Shown here: positions 35,201 through 47,600 of the stretch, piece after piece
Layout of the letters: the number at the start of each line of letters is the position of its first letter
How positions within the stretch are numbered: position 1 is the stretch's first letter
Assembly: GCA_033675265.1 (NCBI GenBank)
Contig: JAUJYZ010000926.1
Coordinates: 230,001 to 294,000 of the forward strand
DNA: 64,000 nucleotides
Source of the DNA: Actinostola sp. cb2023
Taxonomy: Eukaryota; Cnidaria; Anthozoa; Actiniaria; Actinostolidae
Reading direction: 5' to 3'
Made by a program: the position numbers and the translations under genes
The notes under the pieces: generated by a model
The model's input: only the letters and a program-made list of their open reading frames with translations
Database searches by the model: none
Told to the model about the DNA's origin: nothing

Positions 35201-37502
35201 AAAACAAACCTGAGAGGGGTCCTGCGGCACTGGCTCAAAGCCGGCCTCGATGTAATTACTTACCTTAATCTCGTTGTCCAACTTCTGTTGGATCAGTTTC
35301 CTTTTCTCGGGATCTTTCGTGTCTTTCAAACGATTCTCTAGTGTGGCAATGATGACATCTGGTGCTGGAACTGCATCGAACTGTCGAGACGCAATGATAG
35401 AGTCGTTTTCGTATGAGTGGGAAGTAGTTACGGTACGGTTCGTGCCGTGCCGTGCTGTGCCGTGCGGTGACCGTGCCGTATCCAAACATTCTGATTGGTT
35501 GAGCAATGATTTTGCGCGCTGTGATTGGTTGAATAGAATGTCTTCGATTCCGTACCGTGGCCGTCGCTCCGTGTCGTAGGTTTCCCACTCATACGAAAAC
35601 GACTCTCCATATCAACCCGGACAGAGGGTTAGCATTGAGTTCCATGATTGTTACAAATGTGAGAAAGATGTTCCATTTGTATTGATATCTAGTTTCCATC
35701 TCAATGTAAGAAACGGTATGCCTTGAGTTCATATTGGATGCAAGCAAGTACAATCGCTACAAAAGAGCGTAAAAAGGTCTATTCATCTACATTACCTTGG
35801 GCTCTGGAATGTTTGCAGGATTGATGGCAATCATGGGCCTTGACAATGCCTTGGGATCACCTTGGAAGTCATCAACAACTTCATTCTCGAAGCTCTGTAA
35901 AATAAAAACATCTCTCGTTGGGAACAGCAATATGATAACATTACGCCCATTTAAAGGTGCGGACACACGATGCAACATTTCGTGCAACATTCCCTGCAAC
36001 ATGTATTGTTGCAGCGTGTGTCCACCTCTGCAACATGTTGCGCGCAATGTTGCAGAAGTAGAATCGAGTCCTACTTCTGCAACATTGCGAGCAACAAATT
36101 ACGTCGTATTAGCGCGCGCTAGTCAATTGCGAGCAATCAGTTTCATGGGTGGACACACGCTGCAACACCATTGCCAGCAATATTGCGCGCAATGTTGCAC
36201 CGTGTGTCCGCACCTTAAATCTAACTTAAGTCGCGGCTTGTTTTCTCTGATTTCCATGTCTATTGTACATGTTGCACCGGGAAGAAAACCACACCGACGT
36301 CTTTGTGTAGTTGATGAGGTTAGGTGCAAGACCTAGTATCGGATAAATCTAAATTTATTGGATAACAGCATCAACTTATCCACTGGATAATTATTTATCC
36401 AACAGATAACGCTATCCACTCTTTGAACAACCTTATTACAACCGTATTGCATTATTTTATTTCTATGAATTTTTATATTTTGATTTCGTACATTCCTCCA
36501 TGAAGTTGTTCCACAATGTAACTATAGATGTCTGAATGGAGTACAAACATGGTACATCCATGTAAGTGATATAGAATACGCTTGAACATAAATGTCTCCA
36601 GTACGTACCATATCTCCATACTGCATAACGTGGCTTGTATTTGTTTCTCTCTTAACGATTTGAAACTGCTTCAGCAAAGTCTCGACGTCCAGGTTAGCCT
36701 ACAACACACACAACTGATGAATACTGACTACTGCATACTGCATGCTGAATAGACGACTTGCATGATGACGTTGTTTTAAAGTTATTATCATCATTGTTAT
36801 TATTATTATTATTATTGTTATTATTATTATTACTATTATTATTACTATTATTACTATTATTATTACTATTATTATTATTATTATTACTATTATTATTACT
36901 ATTATTATTGTTTTGAGGAATAAAGTTATTTTAGATTATTATTATTAATACTATTATTATTATTATTATTATTAATACTATTATTAATACTATTATTATT
37001 ATTATTATTATTATTACTATTATTATTACTATTATTATTACTATATTATTATATATTATATATTATATATTACTATTATTATTACTATATTATTACTATT
37101 ATTATTGTTTGTATTTTAATATCATTAGTTAATTGTTATTGAACAATCCAAGCGATCATTTTAAATTTTGTAAATAAGGATTTTTATCTATTTTTCTATC
37201 TCTTATTTGTAATTTGTTTTGAGGAATAAAGTTATCATTATTATTAAGAAAATTAAAAAAAATTATTATTACTATTCCTATTATTATTATTTATTAATAC
37301 TATTATTATTATTTTTATTATTATCATTATTATTACTATTATTATTATTATTACTATTATTATTACTATTATTATTATTATTATTACTATTATTATTACT
37401 ATTATTATTATTATTATTATTACTATTATTATTATTATTGTTATTATTATTATTATATTATTATTATTATTATATATTATTATTATATATTATCATTATT
37501 CA

Positions 37503-37565
<63 letters not shown>

Positions 37566-38410
37566 AAAAACAAAAAATCAATAAAAAATTAAACTTTTGG
37601 GAATTTTCTTTCTTATTCAGATTTTTATTCCCTCATGAGAATAGTAAGACATTGGGCTTGTTTCACCTGTCACGTGACCTTTTAAATTTTCACCAAAGAC
37701 CAGAAAAAATACCATAACTGGAAAGAGCATGTTAAAGTTGGTAAAAGTGGAAAGTTTGAAGGGAAGTAAGTAAATAGGGCAATAGCTACACGCATTCAAA
37801 ATTTGCCTTTTTTGTATGGAAATGTATATTGGAGGGCACAAATCCTAATGTCAAGGCGGGCGGGAAACTTTGAAAGCCTTTAACTTTTGTCTCATTTGCT
37901 TGATTCTTTTGAAATTTTCCACTTTTACCAATTTTAGCATACTCTTTCAACTTATGACATTTTCGTTTGTCTTCGGTGAAGATTTGAAATGTCACGTGAC
38001 GGGTGACACAAGCCTGTTGGTGCTAATTTTTTAACAGAGAATGGCAAGGCATTCTGGTACTTGTAGTATATGACGTTATCATGCAAGTCTCCTATTGTGG
38101 CTTGTGTTTTTGTGATACTCACAGCATCTGAGTTCTCCAACCACTTCACACTATACAAGTCACCAAGGTAAACACCAAGCTTCTTGTCATAGTAGCAGGC
38201 ATAAGAGCTTTCTTGTGGGTTTGCTGCGGTTGTGGCATACACTAAAATTGGTTGACATAAAATGGTATCAGGTGACAGTTCTGTGCTCTCTATAATGAAG
38301 ACATCGAACATGTGCGCATGTGTAGTTATAGAGCACTTGGGGACTGATCAGAACATATATTATTATGTTATTATTATTATCATCATTATTATTATTATAT
38401 TATTATTATT

Positions 38411-38445
<35 letters not shown>

Positions 38446-38546
38446 TATTATATTATTATATTATTATATTATCATCATCATCATTATTATATTATTATCA
38501 GTATCATCATCATTATTATCATCATTATTATTATATTATTATTATT

Positions 38547-38581
<35 letters not shown>

Positions 38582-38657
38582 TATTATATTATTATATTAT
38601 CATCATCATTATTATTATATTATTATCAGTATCATCATCATTATTATCACCATTATT

Positions 38658-38695
<38 letters not shown>

Positions 38696-41600
38696 TATTA
38701 TATTATTATATTATCATCATCATTATTATTATATTATTATCAGTATCATCATCATTATTATCATCATTATTATTATTATATTATCATCATCATCATCACT
38801 ATTATTATATTATTATCCTCATCATTATTATTATTATAATATTATTATTATCATCATCATCCTCATTATTATCATCATCCTCATCCTCATTATTATTATT
38901 ATGTTCTTTCAGCTGGATGTTTCAATGGTGACGATAAAGCTATCACAAATATAACTGCCGTTGTTATGGAGATAAAGGTAATGTGCATGTCTAATAATAA
39001 TTTCAACACTTGAAGACGATTAGGGCTGTCCCAATTATGCTCCAAATTCTCTGAAAAGATGCCCCCAAAATCGCCAAAAGTTGCCAAAAAGTTGCCCCAA
39101 AATTGCAAAAGTTGCCAAAAAGTTGCCTGAATTTTAAAAAGTTGCCTTAAGGATGCTACCGAGATTTTTCTTTTTTCGGGGATTTTTATAAGGAAAATGA
39201 AACCCAAAATTGAAAATTAGATGTTTTATTGTAAAGAACAAACAATAATCTGTAAAATTAATGTAATGCAATAACAAATGCACCATGTGTACAGTGAAAA
39301 CAAAACAACTTGGTTCATATCGCACCATATTCCAATTATGATGTCCATATGTCTCTTATAGCAACATGTTCTGAGCCATCACCCATATAGCAATATTTGT
39401 CCAGCTTTCATGATCTGCTCAGTAGAACACCACTTAAACTTCTCAAATTACACCTCGGCATTATTGCGCTTGTTGCCATTATACCGAAGCATCACAGAAA
39501 CTTCAAGAGTTTCCTCCAATATGCTCCATCTTGCTGATGGTTAAACGCATTCTGTAGCATGCTAAATACTCTCTCTGCAGATGTTGAGCTCGGCTGAACT
39601 AGCAAGATCTTCTTTGTAGCTGCTGACCAATTTGGTAGAGCATTAACATGATCACTCCACCATCGTACTTTATCATCCTCTGACTCGCAAACTGTGCCAT
39701 CTGCACTGGCCAAGTAATTAGGCAGTTCTTGGACAAGACCTGCAATCTCACCATCAGAAAAAAAACCAAACTCTTTTAGTGCTTGGACAGAGGCAGCATT
39801 TGGGTGTAGTTCTTGTACTTTCACAGGGCAACACAGGCATGCTGCTTTGAAAGCACGCACAGTGGAACGAAATTCTACGCTAAATTTCCTCTGGAAATAC
39901 TGGAATCCTGGGTTTATGCAATCCTTTGCCTTTGCAATAAGCTGATTGTAAAGTGCATGGTTCACACCTGCATGCTGCCTGGCTTTGGCCTCTGCATTGG
40001 GATATGCCTCAATGGCAATAGCATGGGCTAGTGTTGACAGGCGCTCATAACAAGAGAACACAAGTGGCCCGTCCCCTTCCAGGTAATATGTGGCGCAAAC
40101 AAAATGCCTGCCTGCATCAATCATAGCTGCCAGTTCCATTTCCAGGTCACGGGTAGCCTCAGGGTCATCAAAAATCTCCAGTAGCTTGGCTCTACACATA
40201 GGAGACAGGTCGTTTTCCCTCAAGAATGGCTCAACATCCCCATAATACTTAGAGACCAAATCTAGTACTTCAAAAAGGCTCCACCATCTGGTATCGGATT
40301 TGAGCTTCATTGAAGTGCCCGTTTTGGTTTTCCAAGCTAGTCTAGCTGCTGGGCTTAGAGCAAACATTGTGCTCCAGTATCTGGAAAAGGTGTCAAGCAC
40401 CGAAAATTCAAAATGTTTCCCTGCATTATCTATGGTATGTGAAAAGCATTTCACATTGAACACGTTAGGAAAATAAAATCCAATCTGTCGCAGAGCAGCC
40501 TCATTTACAGCTGCGCCGTCCCTCATAGCTGCCAATAAATGAGGAGGTGTAATGCCATAATCGACTGCCAGGCATTGGATCAGTCTCTGGGCCAGTTGTT
40601 CCGCATTGAGGCTTCGAGCTAGAACTTCAAGCCTGATAAGCCGCTGCTGAACTTTATACTGTTCATCTACGAAGCGTACTACAATAGCCAAAGCTTCGCC
40701 AAGTCTAGTACTTCCATCAAAGATAACTGAAAACCCATTTGCAGCAGCAATTTCTTTCTTCAACAGTTCCTTCTCTTTCTTGGAGATTAGAGGGATGAAT
40801 TCTGACAGATGTGAACGTGCTGTCAATCGATGGCCATACTTTTCAAGGAAGGGTCTAAGCATATCAACCTTTGCGAGAGGGATCCCAGCTTTCAGCAAAA
40901 TCTCTACTAGTTCGTAACGATAGAGTTTCATATCTTCTGGAAGGGTAGACCCTTTCATGGTGTTGTGCTTGGACATAAGCTCTCGAATATTCTGATCCTT
41001 CTTTTTACCCTTCTCCAAAATAACTTTACCATTCACATGCTTTTGAGAAGTAACATGCTTTTGCAGAGAACTCTTCTTCCTTGATAATGCCTCTCTACAG
41101 GCGTTGCACCAGAATTGCCCAGTTTGAACAGTGAAGTGTTCATTTTGAAATTCCTTCACCCTGTGCCAAAGCGATACATCAGGCCCCGCCGTTCCACGAA
41201 CATAGTTCTTCTTTCCAGCAATGTTGTCTGGGAGTTTTCTCTTTCAAGAAATGGCAGCTTTTTGAGGAGTGCTTAACTTTGCTCCAGCTGTACCGGCTAT
41301 AGTTAAAGGGTTGGATTCTATTATTTCATCTTCACTCGACAAGTCCGAATCCGTAACCTCCGCCATTTTGAATACTCAAGAGAACGCTGGCCAACAATAC
41401 AGCATGCTCGTCAAACCACAGGATGACCACACTGATACCAATCCACTCGAGCGATACTTCCGGTTTTTAGACTGAAGTAAAGTGAAGTTTGATGCCAAAA
41501 TTAAAACAAAATATTATTTTGCACATTTCAGGCCAAATGATTTCCCTGAAAATCCTAAAAAACATAAAAGTTGCCCTTTAAAGCAGAAAAGATGCCCGAC

Positions 41601-44600
41601 GAGAGAAAAGTTGCCCCAAATCAAAAAAGATGCCCCAAAACCAAAAAGTTGCCAAAAAGTTGCCGAGCATAATCGGGACAGCCCTAAAGACGATATAATG
41701 TCAATATACTGTGTATATATGTTGGGCTCCCTGTGTTTTACGTAAGGAAAACGCGCACATTACGTAAGATCGCGCGAGAAAGAAGAATGCAGACATCGAT
41801 TTCTACATACCTTTGATGTTATCGGGTAATAGATTATCAAACATTGAACCAGACTCACAGGCTTCGATGTAAAACACCATCTGGAATGACAAACGTAACG
41901 TCTTGTAATTAGTCTTTTGTAATTAGTCTTTTGTAATTAGTCTTTTGTAATTAGTCTTTTGTAATTAGTCTTTTGTAATTAGTCTTTTGTAATTAGTCTT
42001 TTGTAATTAGTCTTTTGTAATTAGTCTTTTGTAATTAGTCTTTTGTAATTAGTCTTTTGTAATTAGTCTTTTGTAATTAGTCTTTTGTAATTAGTCTTTT
42101 GTAATGGGCTTGTACCACCTGTCACGTGACTTTTTAAATTTTCACCGCAGACAAACGAAAATATCATAACTGGAAAGAGCATACTAAAGTTAGTAAAAGT
42201 GGAAAGTTTGAAGGGAAATACGTAAATAGGGCAATAGTTACAGGCATTCAAACTTTGCCTTTTTTGTATGGAAATGTATGTTGGAAGGCAACAGCTTGCC
42301 CTCCAAGCGAAAACCCATACAAATCCTTGTCAAAGCGGGAAACTTTGAAAGCCGTTAACGTTTTTCTTATTTGCTGGATTCTTTTCAAATTTTCAACCGT
42401 TACTAATTTTAGTATGCTCTTTCAAGTTATGGTATTTTCGTTTGTCTTCGGTGAAAATTTAAAAAGTACAAGCCCATTAGTCTTAAGTAATTAAACTTTT
42501 GTAATTAGTCTTTTGTAATTAGTCTTTTGTAATTAGTCTTTTGTAATTAGTCTTTTGTCATTAGTCTTTTGTAATTAGTCTTTTGTAATTAGTCTTTTGT
42601 AATTAGTCTTTTGTAATTAGTCTTTTGTAATTAGTCTTTTGTAATTAGTCGTCTCTTCTTTTTCTTTTTTTCACTCGATTGTAAATTAGCTGAAAATCCC
42701 TATTGGGATATGCTAATAAACTTATTGTACTGTATTGATGTCACAAGATGATAATCGTTCTTAAAAGATTGACTGTATACTTTCAGATTTCGGGAGTTAC
42801 AGTATTTATGACAACAAATTTGGAGCAAACACAATTATATAAGTTTATAATATAAATTATGTGTATACCTCCCAAGAACGCGCGATTTGATTGGTTGCTG
42901 AGCATGCAATATTTTTGTATAGATGCACGGAGCAGCGAAAACAAAGCAGAAAGCCTGTTTAAAACTAGTTTTATATTATAAAGCGAATAGAAGACGACTC
43001 TCCGTGTTTCTATACAAAAAAATGCACTTCTGAGGTCTTGAAGGCTGCTGAATGCACTTGCGTTCCGCTTGTGCATGCACTAGCAGCTTTCAAGACCTCA
43101 GCGTGCATTATTTTTGAATAGAAGCACGGGGAGTCATCTTCTATTAGTTCAATATAATGGTCTCTTGTTCCCGCATTTTCCATAGAGGTACACGTATGAG
43201 TTGTCTGTGAGCAATGAAAGTCACTATTATATAACCTCGTTGTATCGATTCCTTCTATGCATATTCTTTATAGCATTATTCAAGTCATCAGCCATGAGCT
43301 GCAAAACACAGAAACAGTAACACATAACGTTAATAATCATCCACGTTTGTATACGTCTACATTGCAAAAACGTCGACTCACAACCTGTGAGCTTGTTGCG
43401 CATTGCACGTTGCTGCATGTTGTTGAACGTTGCATGCTGTTGTGTATTGTTGCGCATTGCACATTGTTGAATGTTGTTGCACGTTGCTGTGCGTTGCACG
43501 TTGTTGCATATTGCATGTTGTTGCGCGTTGCATGTTGTTGCGCGTTGCACATTGTTGCGCATTGCACGTTGTTGCGAGTTGCATGTTGCATATTGTTGCG
43601 CGTTGCATGTTGTTGTGCGTTGCATGTTGTTGTGCGTTGCATGTTGTTGCGCATTGCACGTTGTTGCGCATTGCATGTTGTTGCGCGTTGCATGTTGTTG
43701 TGCGTTGCACGTTGTTGCGCATTGCACGTTGTTGCGCGTTGCACGTTGTTGCGCGTTGTTGCGCATTGCACATTGTTGAATGTTGTTGCACGTTGCTGTG
43801 CGTTGCACGTTGTTGCGTATGGCATGTTGTTGCACGTTGTTGCGCGTTGCACGTTGTTGCGCGTTGTTGCGCGTTGTTGCGCATTGTACATTGTTGAATG
43901 TTGTTGCACGTTGCTGTGCGTTGCACGTTGTTGCGCGTTGCATGTTGTTGTGCGTTGCATGTTGTTGTGCGTTGCATGTGGTTGCGCGTTGCACGTTGTT
44001 GCGCATTGCACGTTGTTGCGCGTTGCATGTTGTTATGCGTTGCATTTTGTTGCGCGTTGCATGTTGTTGTGCGTTGCATGTTGTTGTGCGTTGCACGTTG
44101 TTGCTCGTTGCATGTTGTTATGCGTTGCATGTTGTTGCGCGTTGTTGCGCATTGTACATTGTTGAATGTTGTTGCGCGTTGCACATTGTTGCGCATTGCA
44201 CGTTGTTGCGAGTTGCATGTTGCATATTGTTGCGCGTTGCATGTTGTTGTGCGTTGCATGTTGTTGTGCGTTGCATGTTGTTGCGCATTGCACGTTGTTG
44301 CGCATTGCATGTTGTTGCGCGTTGCATGTTGTTGTGCGTTGCACGTTGTTGCGCATTGCACGTTGTTGCGCGTGGCACGTTGTTGCGCGTTGTTGCGCAT
44401 TGCACATTGTTGAATGTTGTTGCACGTTGCTGTGCGTTGCACGTTGTTGCGTAAGGCATGTTGTTGCACGTTGTTGCGCGTTGCACGTTGTTGCGCGTTG
44501 TTGCGCATTGTACATTGTTGAATGTTGTTGCACGTTGCTGTGCGTTGCACGTTGTTGCGCGTTGCATGTTGTTGTGCGTTGCATGTTGTTGTGCGTTGCA

Positions 44601-47600
44601 TGTGGTTGCGCGTTGCACGTTGTTGCGCATTGCACGTTGTTGCGCGTTGCATGTTGTTATGCGTTGCATTTTGTTGCGCGTTGCATGTTGTTGTGCGTTG
44701 CATGTCGTTATGCGTTGCACGTTGTTGCTCGTTGCATGTTGTTATGCGTTGCATGTTGTTGCGCGTTGTTGCGCATTGTACATTGTTGAATGTTGTTGCA
44801 CGTTGCTGTGCGTTGCACGTTGTTGCGCGTTGCATGTTGCTGTGCGTTGCATGTTGTTGTGCGTTGCATGTGGTTGCGCGTTGCACGTTGTTGCGCATTG
44901 CACGTTGTTGCGCGTTGCATGTTGTTATGCGTTGCATGTTGTTGCGCGTTGCATGTTGTTGTGCGTTGCATGTTGTTGTGCGTTGCATGTTGTTGTGCGT
45001 TGCATGTTGTTGTGCGTTGCATGTTGTTGTGCGTTGCATGTTGTTGTGCGTTGCACGTTGTTGCTCGTTGCATGTTGTTGTGCGTTGCATGTTGTTGTGC
45101 GTTGCACGTTGTTGTGCGTTGCATGTTGTTGTGCGTTGCATGTTGTTGTGCGTTGCATGTTGTTGTGCGTTGCATGTTGTTGTGCGTTGCATGTTGTTGT
45201 GCGTTGCATGTTGTTGTGCGTTGCATGTTGTTGTGCGTTGCATGTTGCTGTGCGTTGCATGTTGTTGTGCGTTGCATGTTGTTGTGCGTTGCATGTTGTT
45301 GTGCGTTGCATGTTGTTGTGCGTTGCATGTTGTTGTGCGTTGTTGCGCATTGCACATTGTTAAATGTTGTTGCACGTTGCTGTGCGTTGCACGTTGTTGC
45401 GTATTGCATGTTGTTGCGCGTTGCATGTTGTTGCGCGTTGCATGTTGTTGCACATTGTTGCGCGTTGCACGTTGTTGTGCATTACACGTTGTTGCACGTT
45501 GTTGCGCATTGCACATTGTTGAACGTTGTTGCGCGTTGTTGCGTGTTGTTGCGCGTTGCTGCGCGTTGCTGCGCGTTGTTGCGCGTTGCTGCGCGTTGCT
45601 GCGCGTTGTTGCGCGTTGCTGCGCGTTGCTGCGCGTTGTTGCATGTTGTTGCGTGTTGTTGCGTGTTGTTGCGCGTTGCACGTTGTTTTGGCTTACGGTA
45701 ATGCTATGTGCTTGACAAGTATGACTTTACCTGATCCTCAGGGAATGCAATGAGTCCTGCTGCTCCATGATCAGAGAAGTACACAAATATCTTATCATTT
45801 GGTCCACTAAAACAAACACAGAAAAACATAAATAAAGACACTATGCCCATAATGCCTTGCGAGCACAAAGTATTTCCGTAGATTACGAATATTAAAATTT
45901 GAAAGAGATCTGGCCCTGGTTGCATGAAACGTGGATAGTGCTATTCACCAGATACAGTATGTGGTTCTAATTGTGAACACTGTTCAGTTAATGTGTACCC
46001 TGGTTACCCGATGCTATTAATTTTTCTCTCTCGAGCCGTAGGCGCTCTCGTAGAGTTTAGAGAGAGATAACATAATAGCCTCTGGTAACCAGGGTACACA
46101 TTAACTGGACAGTGTTCACAATTAGCCACTTTAGAAATGAGTGAAGGACTGGGAACGAGTTTTTAGAATTGATCTAATTAAAAAAATGAACCCCATAACA
46201 AGAAAGAGCATATCACAATTAGCATTATTACAAAGTTTCAAAAGGTTTTGTTTGATATTGAACGAGTAACAGCTTTCCAAAAATCGCAAAAATTACAAAG
46301 AAATGTATGCTTACCCGAGTAACCATACATTTCTTTGTAATTTTTGCAGTTTTTAAATGTCTGCAGTTCAGTTGCTGCTTCTCCAAACCCTATCAAACTC
46401 CTAAAACTTACTAATTCTGATATGCTCTTTCTTGTGATGGGGTTCATTTTTTAATTAGATTAATTCTTAAAACTCGTTCCCAGTCCTCCACTCGTTTCTA
46501 AAGTGGTTAATTAGAACCGTTCACAATTAGAACCACATACTGTAAGTCCTATCCAACGGATAAAATTTATTGGATAACTGCATCAGTTTTATTTGATGGA
46601 TAGAACTTATCTGATGCATGGATAGCGCGATATATATTCACCTTTTGTGCAACCGATGCCAGGTCAGAAGAAAATATGGACAATTTGACATTTTCCAATA
46701 CAGTTTGGGAAATTAAAACATTGGCTTGAGGCATGAATGGGCTTTAGGATTAGTATTGTATTTTCAGGGATGTTACATGTAAGTGTTCTGTTATTCCTTA
46801 TCAAAGAAAAGGCATAGTGTAGTTTAGTTTGAGACTTCTGAATGGAATAGTAAATATACAGTGGAACCCGGTATACGGACACCATCGGGACGACACGCAG
46901 AGTCCGTATTAACCGGGTATATTTTATAGGCATTTGTATGTGTTCCCATTCGGCCAGGACAGAACAACATGTCCGTAATAACCTGGTGTCCGTATTAACA
47001 GGGTGTCTGTAAGGCCGGGTTCCATTGTATGTCTAATTGTGTGATTCCTGTGGACACACACCACACACTACCATATTAGGTATCATAGTCTTCTTATTGT
47101 CTAGATATAGGAACTGAAATATACATTGTATGTAGTAACTGTCGCACCTGTCAATCACTTTGCCAGACCCAACCTCGGCATTGTTTCGCGTTGGCTTATT
47201 TCCCTGAAGCACATCCAAGAAGACTTGTGGAGTAACATCCTGGAATAAAGAACTTGGATTACAAAAAGGCAATCACTTCAAAACAGGTTCTATGCATGTG
47301 TACATGTACAGTGTATACACCTACCCGGTACATGTATTTCAAAAAGGTTGTCAAGGACATCAGTCCATAGGCAATCTATAGGCTATAGGTAGTTCCAAGA
47401 CCGAACTGCATTATGGTAACAGCTTGAATGGCATGCATGCCGGAAATATTTCATAAAATTCTATTCAAAATTTGTTCTTGGCATGTTGAAATTGAAATAG
47501 GTACGATATCAGCAGCTTTTCATACCTTTTTAGCTAAAGTATTCAAGCTGTTACCATAATGCAGTTTGGTCTTGGAACGACGTATAACCTATTGCCTATA

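Noticed and set aside
34608..35341. PLYHPLG / GGTRV repeat proteins
   Set aside because: 25-bp minisatellite read in several frames, inside a legumain intron.
37219..38954. Leu/Ile/Tyr-rich membrane-protein-like frames
   Set aside because: ATT/ATC microsatellites.
43378..45681. A 767-codon open frame (and several others) rich in Gln, Asn and Thr
   Set aside because: It is a translation of the 17-bp satellite; all six frames give long low-complexity readings, and the region is the intron between legumain exons 7 and 6.
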